This document shows, piece after piece, positions 8,828 to 17,824 of a stretch of DNA of 64,000 nt (position 1 is its first letter; each line of letters begins with the position of its first letter). The stretch comes from JADCRZ01 sp965200945 (lineage in GTDB: Bacteria > Bacteroidota > Bacteroidia > Chitinophagales > Chitinophagaceae). The notes beneath the pieces are model-generated. The model saw only the letters and a list, made by a program, of their open reading frames with translations. It made no database searches and was not told the DNA's origin. A program made the position numbers and the translations under genes. The stretch spans positions 2,914,001-2,978,000 of the forward strand of contig OZ241749.1 in the NCBI GenBank assembly GCA_965200945.1, read 5' to 3'.

Positions 8828-9430
8828 ATGAAGAAATATTTTGCGTACGGGGCCCTGTGCATGCTTGCGGCTTCACCCGTTTTTTCCCAGAAATTTCCTG
8901 ACATGGATAAGTCGCCGATGGACATGGCATACTACCCGGTCAACTATCCCATTCTGAAGATACAGGACAAAGCCACCGAACCGCTGGTGGCCCGCGTTAT
9001 CTATAGCCGCCCGCAGAAGAATGGCCGTGCTGTTTTTGGCGGGCTCAACGAATACGGTAAAGTGTGGCGCCTCGGGGCCAACGAAGCCACCGAAATTGAG
9101 TTTTTCCAGAATGTGACCGTTGGCGGAAAACCTGTTCTAAAAGGACGGTATACCATCTGCACCATTCCCGATTCAACCAAATGGACGGTTATCTTAAATA
9201 CCGATACGGATACCTGGGGAAGTTTTAAATACGACAGCAAAAAAGACCTGGTGAGGGTAGACGTACCCGTTCAGAAGATCAGCGAACCGCTGGAAGCGCT
9301 GGCCATGTATTTCACAAAAACCGACGATGGTTTTGCCCTCAACGCCGGATGGGACAATGCCATGGTCTCCGTTCCCATGAAGCTCAGTGAGAAAGCCTCT
9401 TTCGCGAAGCCGAAAAAAGCGCACCCTTGA
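8828..9430 (+). CDS. Secreted DUF2911 protein (first copy)
   Basis: 200 residues. A signal peptide covers about 1-20 (ends FSQ). The DUF2911 core runs about 50-185: VARVIYSRPQKNGRAVFG, KVWRLGANEATEIEF, GRYTICTIPDSTKWTVILN and NAGWDNAMVSVPM-type segments are seen. The family is common in Bacteroidota and has no established function. A paralogue with the same order of motifs is at 47153-47674. This copy has an extra N-terminal stretch (PMDMAYYPVNYP) and a basic tail. It ends at a hairpin terminator. Confidence 0.8.
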   Translation: MKKYFAYGALCMLAASPVFSQKFPDMDKSPMDMAYYPVNYPILKIQDKATEPLVARVIYSRPQKNGRAVFGGLNEYGKVWRLGANEATEIEFFQNVTVGGKPVLKGRYTICTIPDSTKWTVILNTDTDTWGSFKYDSKKDLVRVDVPVQKISEPLEALAMYFTKTDDGFALNAGWDNAMVSVPMKLSEKASFAKPKKAHP

Positions 9431-9480
9431 TGCGCCTTGTATACGCAGTTTCTATTCTCTCTTCCCTCAATATTTGGTCA

Positions 9481-9513
9481 GGAAGGCTGTCTCAACAAGG
9501 GTGACAGCCTTTC
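9481..9513 (+). terminator. Intrinsic terminator after the first DUF2911 gene
   Basis: Stem 9481-9491 with 9503-9513 (core AAGGCTGTC), 11-base loop, followed by TGATTTT. It lies between the DUF2911 stop and the asnB start. Confidence 0.65.
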
Positions 9514-9545
9514 TGATTTTACCGGCAGCTCCCTTACCTCTTATT

Positions 9546-11399
9546 ATGTGCGGCATTGCAGGCATCATTTCTTACCAGGCAGAAGAAACCCTCTACCGAG
9601 AGCTGAAAAGCATGACCGATCAGCTTGCTCACCGGGGTCCGAACGGAGAAGGATACTGGCGCAACCAAACGGCGCATGTGCATTTCGGCCACCGGAGGCT
9701 CTCCATCATCGACCTGAGCGAGGCCGGCGCCCAGCCTATGCACTACCTCAACCGCTTCACCATCATTTACAACGGGGAGATCTACAATTACAAAGAAATC
9801 AAGGCAGACCTGTTGCGCAAAGGATGTCAGTTCCGCTCTGTCTCCGATACGGAAGTCGTTCTTGCGGCCTATGCCTGTTATAAAGAACAATGCCTGTCTC
9901 TTTTCGACGGCATGTTCGCTTTTGCGATCTGGGACGAAAAGGAACAGACCTTGTTTGCAGCAAGGGACCGGTTCGGGGAAAAACCCTTTTTTTATTCGCT
10001 TCAGCAAGACCGCCTCGTCTTTGGAAGCGAGATCAAAGCCCTCCGGGCGGGCGGTGTGGAGAAAAAGATCAACCGGCGCATGCTCTACAACTTCCTGACC
10101 CTTGGTTATACCGTCAACCCCGGCGATGCTTCCGAAACATTTTTTCTGGACGTTCAAAAGCTGCCCGCGGCTTCGTTCCTTCTCTTCCACCTTCCTGCCC
10201 GCAAATTGTCTGTGCAACGTTACTGGAAGCCGGATGCAGAAATAAAACAACCCCGGCATGAAGAAGAAGCGATCGAACAATTCAGGGACTTGCTGCAGAC
10301 CTCCGTTCAAAGACGCCTTCGCAGCGATGTGCCCGTAGGCACGTCTCTCAGCGGCGGTCTCGACAGTTCTACCATCGTCGCCATCATGAAACAATGGATG
10401 GGAGGCGTGCAAGAAGGTGCGCACATCAAAACATTTTCAGCGGTTTTTCCCGGGTATGAAAAAGATGAATCAAGATTTGTACGCTCGGTGCAGCAGAAGC
10501 TGGAAATTGAAAATTACCAGACAGAGCCGGCCGCACACGACTTTATAGAAAACTTCGATCTGCTTTGCCACCACCAGGACGAACCGTTTATCTCATCCAG
10601 CATCTACGCGCAGTTTGCCGTGTTCGCGCTGGCCGCAAAACAAAAGGTCACCGTATTGCTCGACGGGCAGGGTGCAGACGAAACGCTGGCGGGCTACGAC
10701 AAATACTACCATTGGTACTGGCAGGAACTGTACCGGACCGACCGCGGAAAATTCCGCTGGGAGCTGGAGCAGGCCCGCAAAACGGGTATTGCACAACCCT
10801 GGGGCTGGCACAACCGGATGGCAGCGTTGCTGCCGGGTCTGTCGCAATCTGTACAGCGAACCAGACAAAAAAGACTGCAAAGAAAAACGAACGGGCTCAC
10901 CCCGGAGTTTGTAAGCGCTTACGGGGAATCTTATTATACACTTCCCCGCACCGACCGGCTCGGCAATGTACTGCACTACAACACATTTATTAACGGACTG
11001 GAAGACCTGCTGCGGTATGCCGACCGCAACTCCATGGCGCACGGGCGCGAAGTGCGCCTGCCCTTCCTGCAACATGAGCTGGTGGAATTTATTTTTTCGC
11101 TGCCGGCCGGCTTCAAGATCCGTGACGGCCGCACCAAATGGATCCTGCGGAAAACGATGGAGGAAAAACTGCCCGCCGAAATTGTATGGCGTACAGACAA
11201 GGTAGGTTTTGAACCGCCGCAGCAGCTCTGGATGCAGCATCCGGGGTTTCAGGCTTATGTTACGGAACAGAAGCAAAGACTTGTTAGGGCAGGCGTGCTC
11301 AAAAAGAGCGTTCTTCATAAAACAGTAAAGCCGCAGGAGTCCCGTGCGGCTTTAAATCTTGACTGGCGGTTCCTCGTGGCGGGGAAACTCCTGACCTGA
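9546..11399 (+). CDS. asnB: Asparagine synthetase (glutamine-hydrolysing)
   Basis: 617 residues from the ATG at 9546. The frame is open further upstream, but the family requires a Met followed directly by the catalytic Cys (MCGIAG), which fixes the start. The class II glutaminase domain covers about 1-185, with RGPNGEG and GHRRLSIIDLS. The ATP-pyrophosphatase synthetase domain follows, with the P-loop-like SLSGGLDSSTI near residue 265 and DGQGADETLAGYDKY near 375. It makes asparagine from aspartate, glutamine and ATP; some relatives amidate other carboxylates. A 10-bp perfect hairpin lies within the last codons (11326-11354). Confidence 0.9.
   Translation: MCGIAGIISYQAEETLYRELKSMTDQLAHRGPNGEGYWRNQTAHVHFGHRRLSIIDLSEAGAQPMHYLNRFTIIYNGEIYNYKEIKADLLRKGCQFRSVSDTEVVLAAYACYKEQCLSLFDGMFAFAIWDEKEQTLFAARDRFGEKPFFYSLQQDRLVFGSEIKALRAGGVEKKINRRMLYNFLTLGYTVNPGDASETFFLDVQKLPAASFLLFHLPARKLSVQRYWKPDAEIKQPRHEEEAIEQFRDLLQTSVQRRLRSDVPVGTSLSGGLDSSTIVAIMKQWMGGVQEGAHIKTFSAVFPGYEKDESRFVRSVQQKLEIENYQTEPAAHDFIENFDLLCHHQDEPFISSSIYAQFAVFALAAKQKVTVLLDGQGADETLAGYDKYYHWYWQELYRTDRGKFRWELEQARKTGIAQPWGWHNRMAALLPGLSQSVQRTRQKRLQRKTNGLTPEFVSAYGESYYTLPRTDRLGNVLHYNTFINGLEDLLRYADRNSMAHGREVRLPFLQHELVEFIFSLPAGFKIRDGRTKWILRKTMEEKLPAEIVWRTDKVGFEPPQQLWMQHPGFQAYVTEQKQRLVRAGVLKKSVLHKTVKPQESRAALNLDWRFLVAGKLLT
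11326..11354 (+). other. Terminator-like hairpin inside the 3' end of asnB
   Basis: The arms 11326-11335 (TAAAGCCGCA) and 11345-11354 pair perfectly over 10 bases with a 9-base loop. The element is coding and ends 45 bases before the stop. No long T-tract follows, so termination there would be weak. Confidence 0.4.
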
Positions 11400-11461
11400 T
11401 CAGGAGAGCAGCTCATCGAAGTGATTGGCCGATGAGTCAGGCGCTGCGTCTTTCTGAGGCT

Positions 11462-11896
11462 TTATGCTTTCTTATATTTTTCCACCACTTCCATCTGGCC
11501 ATCGTCGCTTACTTTCACGCTGTACCAGTTCTTATTGTCGTACATCTTTACAAAATAGTTGATGTTGTCCTGGCTGGTAACTTCAGTTACGCCAAACACT
11601 TTTCTGTCGGACCATCTGTCTTTCAGTTTACAGAGGATATTCACGGGCAGCTGCTGTTCGTTGTAATACCGGGTGCAGCTCAGGAAAGCGCCTGATTTGT
11701 CGTACCGTACGTTCGACTGAATGCCGGACTGTACAAAGCTTACATCGAAGAAGTCTTCGTGCTCCATCCATTTCACGCGCTGGGCATGGCTGAAAGTGGT
11801 GTGGAAGGTTTTAAGTACTTTTTCGTTGGGAACATCTGCAAGGCAGGTGGCGGCGAGCAGGAACATGCAGGATAAACTGACCAATAATTTTTTCAT
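11462..11896 (-). CDS. Small secreted PepSY-like protein (second copy)
   Basis: 144 residues with a signal peptide (about 1-20, ending CLA-D). The mature part shows the two-repeat PepSY-like layout: VLKTFHTTFSHAQRVKWMEH, then DVSFVQSGIQSNVRYDKSGAF, LPVNILCKLKDRW and INYFVKMYDNKNWYSVKVS. It shares order and length with the 7308-7766 protein, though identity is low. The function is unknown; related folds bind or inhibit partner proteins in the periplasm. It converges on asnB with about 60 bases between. Confidence 0.65.
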   Translation of the reverse strand: MKKLLVSLSCMFLLAATCLADVPNEKVLKTFHTTFSHAQRVKWMEHEDFFDVSFVQSGIQSNVRYDKSGAFLSCTRYYNEQQLPVNILCKLKDRWSDRKVFGVTEVTSQDNINYFVKMYDNKNWYSVKVSDDGQMEVVEKYKKA

Positions 11897-12244
11897 GATT
11901 TAAGTTTTTTACGTGGGTGTTATTTTCTTTTGGATGATTTGTGATGTCAAAACTATCAGGGATTGTTATACCTGGTTTGAGATTGTGATCATCGGCAAAC
12001 GTTGTGGATTAGACGTGGAAAGCATTGCAGGGGTAACAAGCAAAAACACGGTTCATACGGCATAAATAGCAGACCAAACGGCATTTATTCATGCCTAAAA
12101 AGCGCATATACTGAATCTCCCTCAAACTAATTGTTAATTTACTGGACCGGATTTAACAAACGAATAAATTCGTAGATCAGCTGTCCTTATTATCAGGCCA
12201 GGCTATCCTTTTAATTCCTCATATTTGTGGCTAAATACCTGTTG
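11897..12244. other. Intergenic region ahead of the PLP lyase gene
   Basis: 348 bases between a minus-strand start and the plus-strand start at 12245. It holds the near-consensus -7 box at 12220. A weak imperfect inverted repeat around GGCATAAATA (12059) and TTATTCATGCC (12085-12095) is visible. Nothing else is recognised. Confidence 0.4.
12220..12227 (+). promoter_or_regulatory. -7 box for the cystathionine synthase/lyase gene
   Basis: CATATTTG differs from TAnnTTTG only at the first base. A GTG at 12227 that could extend the gene overlaps this box, which supports the ATG at 12245 as the start. Confidence 0.4.
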
Positions 12245-13384
12245 ATGAAAATTGCCACCAGATTCGTTCATGCCGGCGCAGAGCCCGACCCAAGTACCGG
12301 CGCCATCATGACGCCTATTTATCAGACCTCCACCTATGTACAATCGGCCCCCGGCCAGAACAAGGGATATGAATACGCACGCTCGCAAAACCCTACGCGC
12401 ACCGCCCTTGAAACTGCTTTTGCGGTACTCGAGAACGGACAGCATGGCCTCGCCTTCAGCAGCGGCGTGGCTGCCACCGACGCCGTCATCAAACTGCTGG
12501 AGCCCGGCGATGAAGTGATCGCCGCCAACGATATGTACGGAGGCACTTACCGCCTGTTCACAAAAGTGTTTGCAAAATTCGGGATCCGTTTTCATTACAC
12601 CGATATGTCGGATCTGAATAATATTTCTGCACTGTTCAATCCGAATACTAAACTGATCTGGCTTGAAACGCCTACCAACCCGCTCATGAACGTGGTAGAC
12701 ATTGCAGCGGTGAGCGCGCTTGCCAAACAGCACCATGTGATGGTATGCGTCGATAACACCTTTGCCTCTCCCTATCTGCAAAATCCGCTCGACCTGGGCG
12801 CAAACATCGTGCTGCATTCGGCCACCAAATATTTAGGCGGACACAGCGATGTGATCCAGGGTTGCCTGGTGATGAACGATACAGCGTTGCGGGAGAAATT
12901 ATATTTTATCCAGAAGAGTTGCGGTGCCGTACCGGGCCCTATGGATTGCTTCCTGGTGCTGCGAGGCATCAAGACGCTGCATGTGCGCATGAAGCAACAT
13001 TGCGAGAACGGCGCGCTGGTTGCAAAATGGCTGAAGGCCCATCCTAAGGTCGGCAAGGTATACTGGTGCGGTTTTGAAGACCACCCGGGGTATGAGATCG
13101 CCCGCAAACAGATGCGTGATTTCGGCGGCATGATGAGCTTTACGCTCAAAGACGACAACATCGACACTGCAATGAAACTACTTTCCTCCACCAAAGTGTT
13201 TGCGCTGGCAGAAAGCCTGGGCGGCGTTGAATCACTTATCAACCATCCCGCGTCCATGACGCATGCTTCCATTCCACGGGAAGAACGGATCAAAAACGGA
13301 CTGTCTGATTCGCTCATCCGGCTCAGCGTAGGCATCGAAGACGCAGAAGACCTGATCGCGGATCTGGAACAGGCTATAGGCTAA
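12245..13384 (+). CDS. Cystathionine gamma-synthase / gamma-lyase family PLP enzyme
   Basis: 379 residues from the ATG at 12245. The upstream GTG at 12227 falls in the promoter-like box. Family motifs of Cys/Met metabolism PLP enzymes are present: TRFVHAGAEPDPSTGAI, YEYARSQNPTR (residues about 48-58, phosphate-binding Tyr/Arg from the partner subunit), SSGVAATDA near 78, and the PLP lysine in HSATKYLGGHSD. The later LAESLGGVESLINHPASMTH stretch is typical. The enzyme works in transsulfuration, either making cystathionine from an O-acyl-homoserine or splitting it to cysteine. Sequence alone does not decide between these activities, so no symbol is given. It stands alone. Confidence 0.88.
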   Translation: MKIATRFVHAGAEPDPSTGAIMTPIYQTSTYVQSAPGQNKGYEYARSQNPTRTALETAFAVLENGQHGLAFSSGVAATDAVIKLLEPGDEVIAANDMYGGTYRLFTKVFAKFGIRFHYTDMSDLNNISALFNPNTKLIWLETPTNPLMNVVDIAAVSALAKQHHVMVCVDNTFASPYLQNPLDLGANIVLHSATKYLGGHSDVIQGCLVMNDTALREKLYFIQKSCGAVPGPMDCFLVLRGIKTLHVRMKQHCENGALVAKWLKAHPKVGKVYWCGFEDHPGYEIARKQMRDFGGMMSFTLKDDNIDTAMKLLSSTKVFALAESLGGVESLINHPASMTHASIPREERIKNGLSDSLIRLSVGIEDAEDLIADLEQAIG

Positions 13385-13481
13385 AGTTTATATCCAAAAG
13401 TTAATTAAGGCCGGGTTGCAAACATTTTAGATAAAAGGTTGTTGATTTGCCGGTTCAATTAATAAAATTTTATCAAATATC

Positions 13482-16058
13482 ATGAAGACGAATCGTATTG
13501 CAGGGATTGCCATATGTGTTTCCCTGTGTAGTGGTGCTGTGCAGGCCCAAAACCGGCCGTCAATTCCTTCCATTACCAACGGCCCCTCAACGGGCAGTAT
13601 GTTTGGTTCCCGGAACTCGTCCGGTCCCCGGCCGTATAGTGAGGTGATCACGTCAAAGGCAAAAACAATCAAAGGACTGTTCACCATTCACTTTCTGGAC
13701 GACAAATATTATTTCGAGATCCCCGATTCCGTGATCGGAAGGGAGATCCTGGTGGTGAACCGCATCTCCAAATCTGCTGCGGGCTCCCGCGCAGGGTTTC
13801 TGGGTTATGCAGGGGATGAGATCGGCAAGAACGTGATCTCCTTCGAAAAAGGGCAGAACAACAAGATCTTTATCCGCAGCATCTCCTACCAGGAATCAGC
13901 GCGCGACTCTGCGGGCATGTTCGAATCGGTGAGAAATTCAAACCTGCAACCTATAGTAGCCGCTTTCGATGTAAAAGCATATGCGAGGGATTCTGTGAGC
14001 GGCACCCGGGGTTCGGTGGTGGATATTACAGATTACGTGATGAGCGACAACGATGTTTTCTTTTTCCAGGCTCAAACCAAGCGGTCGCTCGGACTGAGCC
14101 AGTACCAGCGCGATAACTCTTATGTTGTGGGTGTGAATTCATTCCCGGATAATGTGGAACTGAAAACGGTGAAGACCTACATGAGAACGGCAACGCCAGG
14201 CTTTGGCGGACAGGGTTCTGCCGTGGTGCCTTCATTCGGCGCCTCCGGTACGCCGACCACCTACGAGCTCAACACCTCGATGGTGCTGCTGCCCAAATCG
14301 ACTATGCGCCCACGCTATTTCGATCCCCGCGTCGGTTACTTTACCACCAACTACGTCGATTTCGACCAGAACCCGCAGGGTGTGCAGCAGGTGCGCATGA
14401 TCACCCGCTGGCGCCTCGAACCGAAACCGGAAGACGTGGACAAATACATGAAGGGCGAACTGGTGGAGCCCGCGAAGCAGATCGTTTACTACATCGATCC
14501 ATCCACCCCCCGCAAATGGGTGCCTTACCTGATCCAGGGTGTGAACGACTGGAACGTCGCCTTTGAAAAGGCCGGTTTTAAAAATGCCATTACCGCCCGC
14601 ATTGCTCCGCTGAAAGACTCTACCTGGAGCATCGAAGGCGCCAACCATTCGGCCATCGTGTACAAACCGTCTGACGTAGCCAACGCCAGCGGCCCGAACA
14701 TCCACGACCCGCGCACCGGCGAGATCATCGAAAGCCATATCAACTGGTACCACAACGTAATGAACCTGGTACGCAACTGGTACTTCATACAGACGGCTGC
14801 TGTTGACCCGCACGCACGCACGCTCCACTTCTCCGATTCGCTGATGGGTCAGCTGATCCGTTTTGTATCGTCGCATGAGGTGGGCCACACGCTGGGCCTT
14901 CGTCATAACTACGGCTCTTCTTCTTCCGTTCCGGTAGAGAAGCTGCGCGACAAAGCCTGGGTGGAAGCCAACGGCCACACCCCTTCCATCATGGATTACG
15001 CCCGCTTCAACTACGTAGCGCAGCCGGAAGACAATATCTCGGAAAAAGGCCTGTTTCCCCGCATCGGCGATTACGATAAATGGGCCATCGAATGGGGTTA
15101 CCGCTGGATGCCGGAAGCAAAAACCCCGCAGGCGGAAGTACCCATCCTCAACAAGCTGACCGTCGAAAAACTGAAGAATCACCGCAACTGGTTCGGTACC
15201 GAATCCGATGCCGATGACCCCCGCGAACAGAACGAAGACCTGGGCGACGATGCCATGAAAGCCAGCGCCTACGGCATCAAGAACCTGCAGCGCATCATCG
15301 TGAAACTGCCCGAATGGACACGCGAATCCAATAAAGATTATTCGAGCCTGGAAGAACTGTATGGCCAGCTGACCACCCAGTTCGGACGGTACATGGGGCA
15401 TGTGGCCAAGAACATCGGCGGCATCATGACCACCCCGAAAACCGTGGAGCAGCAGGGTATGGTGGTTGAATTTGTAAGCAAGGCCAAACAGAAAGAAGCC
15501 ATGGCCTTCCTGCAGGAGCAGCTGTTCAAAACACCCAGGTGGATGATCAACGCTCAGGTGAATGACCTGATGGATAATACCAGTCCGCTCACCACCGTCA
15601 GCAAATTACAGGATCCGGTGCTGACGCGCCTGCTCAGCAACAGCACGTTCGACAAGTTACTGCGTTTCGAAGCGGAAGAACCCGGCAATGCTTACACCGC
15701 CACAGACATGGTAACAGACCTCAAGAAAGGCATCTGGAGCGAGCTGAGCACACACCAGCCGATCGATATCTACCGCAGGAATTTGCAGAAATCGTTTGTA
15801 GAAAAAATGATCAACATCATCGACGGCGACAAAGGCAATCCCATCACGCTGATTGTCACCACGCCCGGCAGAGGCGGTTTCGGGGCATCGACAGCCTATA
15901 GCAAAACTTCCGACGTAATGTCGATCGCCAAGCTGCAGCTGCGCATCCTGAACACCGAGATCCGTGCGGCCTACCCCACCATCGCAGACGGCGCCACCAA
16001 AGCCCATCTGCAGGACGTGTCGGACCGCATCACCGCCGCACTGAACCCGGCGAAATAA
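13482..16058 (+). CDS. Secreted zinc metalloprotease (DUF5117/DUF4953-type metzincin)
   Basis: 858 residues with a signal peptide (about 1-23, ending VQA-Q). The zinc site HEVGHTLGLRH starts at His465 and has the extended HExxHxxGxxH form of metzincins. Ahead of it lies the long beta-rich region usual in this Bacteroidota family (about 40-340, with DKYYFEIPDSVIGREILVV). The C-terminal half (about 500-850) includes SIMDYARFNYVAQPED, which contains the Met-turn, and ends in a helical region. It probably degrades proteins in the periplasm or at the surface. It is monocistronic and ends at a strong hairpin terminator. Confidence 0.85.
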   Translation: MKTNRIAGIAICVSLCSGAVQAQNRPSIPSITNGPSTGSMFGSRNSSGPRPYSEVITSKAKTIKGLFTIHFLDDKYYFEIPDSVIGREILVVNRISKSAAGSRAGFLGYAGDEIGKNVISFEKGQNNKIFIRSISYQESARDSAGMFESVRNSNLQPIVAAFDVKAYARDSVSGTRGSVVDITDYVMSDNDVFFFQAQTKRSLGLSQYQRDNSYVVGVNSFPDNVELKTVKTYMRTATPGFGGQGSAVVPSFGASGTPTTYELNTSMVLLPKSTMRPRYFDPRVGYFTTNYVDFDQNPQGVQQVRMITRWRLEPKPEDVDKYMKGELVEPAKQIVYYIDPSTPRKWVPYLIQGVNDWNVAFEKAGFKNAITARIAPLKDSTWSIEGANHSAIVYKPSDVANASGPNIHDPRTGEIIESHINWYHNVMNLVRNWYFIQTAAVDPHARTLHFSDSLMGQLIRFVSSHEVGHTLGLRHNYGSSSSVPVEKLRDKAWVEANGHTPSIMDYARFNYVAQPEDNISEKGLFPRIGDYDKWAIEWGYRWMPEAKTPQAEVPILNKLTVEKLKNHRNWFGTESDADDPREQNEDLGDDAMKASAYGIKNLQRIIVKLPEWTRESNKDYSSLEELYGQLTTQFGRYMGHVAKNIGGIMTTPKTVEQQGMVVEFVSKAKQKEAMAFLQEQLFKTPRWMINAQVNDLMDNTSPLTTVSKLQDPVLTRLLSNSTFDKLLRFEAEEPGNAYTATDMVTDLKKGIWSELSTHQPIDIYRRNLQKSFVEKMINIIDGDKGNPITLIVTTPGRGGFGASTAYSKTSDVMSIAKLQLRILNTEIRAAYPTIADGATKAHLQDVSDRITAALNPAK

Positions 16059-16076
16059 CGCTGACCTTATTTTTAC

Positions 16077-16109
16077 AAAAAAGCCATCTTCGGAAGAGAT
16101 GGCTTTTTT
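16077..16109 (+). terminator. Intrinsic terminator after the metalloprotease gene
   Basis: A perfect 13-bp stem (16077-16089 with 16097-16109, core AAGCCATCT) has a 7-base loop, with A-tract and T-tract at its base. It lies 18 bases after the stop at 16058. Confidence 0.85.
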
Positions 16110-16214
16110 GTTTGTTATCATCCTGTGCAGTCTTCAAAATTCTCGCTTTATTCCTTACATTAGATAAAACCATTGCCGGCAACCTCACAACCGGCAAGCA
16201 GCATTGATCCATCC

Positions 16215-17732
16215 ATGAGAAAGATATTCCTGTCCATCCTGTTCGTGCTTCCCCTTGCGCTCGCGGCGCAGACACCTGCATTTATTTCCGACAGCCTTGA
16301 TGCCTACATCAACCGCGGCCTGCGCGACTGGGATATCCCCGGTCTGGCGATCGTTGTGGTGAAGAACGGCAAAACGGTGGTAATGAAAGGGTACGGTGTA
16401 AAAGATATATCCTCCAAAGCACCGGTCGATGAGAACACGCTCTTTATGATCGCCAGCAACACCAAGTTGTTTACCGCCACCTCGCTCGCGCTGCTGGAGT
16501 ACCGCAACAAGATCTCCCTCAACGACAAGATCACGAAATACTTCCCCGATTATCGCCTCTACGATCCCAACACCACTGCGCTGGTCACCATCCGCGACCT
16601 GCTCTCGCACCGCATCGGCACCAAAACTTTCCAGGGCGATTTTACGTTCTGGAACACCAGCCTTTCGCGCCACGAGATCATGCAGCGCATGCGCCTGCTG
16701 AAACCGACGCAGCAGTTCCGGCAGGACTATGGCTACTGCAACAGCTGTTTTCTGACCGCGGGCCAGGTCATTCCCGAAGTGACGGGCCGGCAATGGGAAA
16801 ACTTTGTGCACGACACGCTCATCGCGCCACTGGAAATGAACAGCACGATGGTGTTGTCGACCGGCATTGCGGATAAGTCCAACGCGGCCCTTCCCTATAC
16901 CACCAGCTATACGGGTACCCTCCGGCGTGTACCGTTCGACAACTGGAACAACCTGGCGCCGGCCGCCAGCATCATCAGCAACGTGCATGATCTTTCGCAC
17001 TGGCTGCTGATGCAGCTCGACAGCGGGCGGTACAACGGCAAACAGGTGCTGCCCTTTGCCGTGCTCCAGAAGACCCGCGATGTGAACATCACCATCCGCA
17101 GCAGGCGGTCCCCTGTGTACCCGACCCATTTTCAGGGATATGCGCTGGGATTGCTTTCGGCCGACTACAACGGGCGGCAGATCTACTGGCATACCGGTGG
17201 TGCGGGCGGCATGGTAAGCAATGTCTGCTTTGTGCCGGAAGAAGACCTGGGCATCGCCATACTGACCAACAACGACAACCAGAACTTTTTTGAACTGCTG
17301 CGCTACCAGGTACTGGATGCCTACCTGAAAGTAGCGTATGTGAACCGGAGCGAGCAGCAGCTGTCCGGTTTCAAAAAGGAGATGGCTGCCCAACTGAAAG
17401 AGATCGCCGGATGGAAAGCAAAGATCAACGGCCCCTCCGCGCCGTTGCCGCTTGCGGCCTATGAAGGCACCTACTCCAATGAGCTCAATGGCACCATAAC
17501 CGTAAAGGAAGCCAGGAAGCAGCTACAGGTCCATTTCAACACCAAGCCCGACCTCAATGCGACACTTGATTATATGGACAACGGTGAATGGCTGATGCAG
17601 TACGACAACATCGAATATGGCATTTTCACCATCCGCTTTTCTATAAGTGATGGGAAGGTTATGTCCGTTACCACCCGGCAAAACGAATTTGTGGAATACG
17701 ATCCCTATACATTCCTGAAGACAAGTAAATAA
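16215..17732 (+). CDS. Secreted serine hydrolase, class C beta-lactamase / S12 family
   Basis: 505 residues from the ATG at 16215. A TTG 42 bases earlier is in frame but would put extra residues before a good signal peptide (MRKIFLSILFVLPLALAAQ). The S12 catalytic set is complete: S81-N-T-K84, the YCN triad (YGYCNSC) and HTG in YWHTGGAGG. A C-terminal DUF3471-like beta domain covers about 420-505. Members include esterases, D-aminopeptidases and peptidoglycan-related peptidases; being in this family does not imply antibiotic resistance. The gene has no obvious operon partner. Confidence 0.85.
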   Translation: MRKIFLSILFVLPLALAAQTPAFISDSLDAYINRGLRDWDIPGLAIVVVKNGKTVVMKGYGVKDISSKAPVDENTLFMIASNTKLFTATSLALLEYRNKISLNDKITKYFPDYRLYDPNTTALVTIRDLLSHRIGTKTFQGDFTFWNTSLSRHEIMQRMRLLKPTQQFRQDYGYCNSCFLTAGQVIPEVTGRQWENFVHDTLIAPLEMNSTMVLSTGIADKSNAALPYTTSYTGTLRRVPFDNWNNLAPAASIISNVHDLSHWLLMQLDSGRYNGKQVLPFAVLQKTRDVNITIRSRRSPVYPTHFQGYALGLLSADYNGRQIYWHTGGAGGMVSNVCFVPEEDLGIAILTNNDNQNFFELLRYQVLDAYLKVAYVNRSEQQLSGFKKEMAAQLKEIAGWKAKINGPSAPLPLAAYEGTYSNELNGTITVKEARKQLQVHFNTKPDLNATLDYMDNGEWLMQYDNIEYGIFTIRFSISDGKVMSVTTRQNEFVEYDPYTFLKTSK

Positions 17733-17824
17733 CCTGGGAAATAAATACATTAAAAATTATTAACATATTTATAATTTCTTGAGAATCTCCTATCTTGTAG
17801 CCCTCTTACCATCCAAAGTTTTAC

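Noticed and set aside
14232..15401. Open frame of 389 codons opposite the metalloprotease
   Set aside because: Antisense shadow of the HExxH protease gene; no family features.
16215..17732. Antibiotic-resistance beta-lactamase
   Set aside because: The S12 motifs are present, but the DUF3471-type tail and context point to a general serine hydrolase; resistance cannot be claimed.
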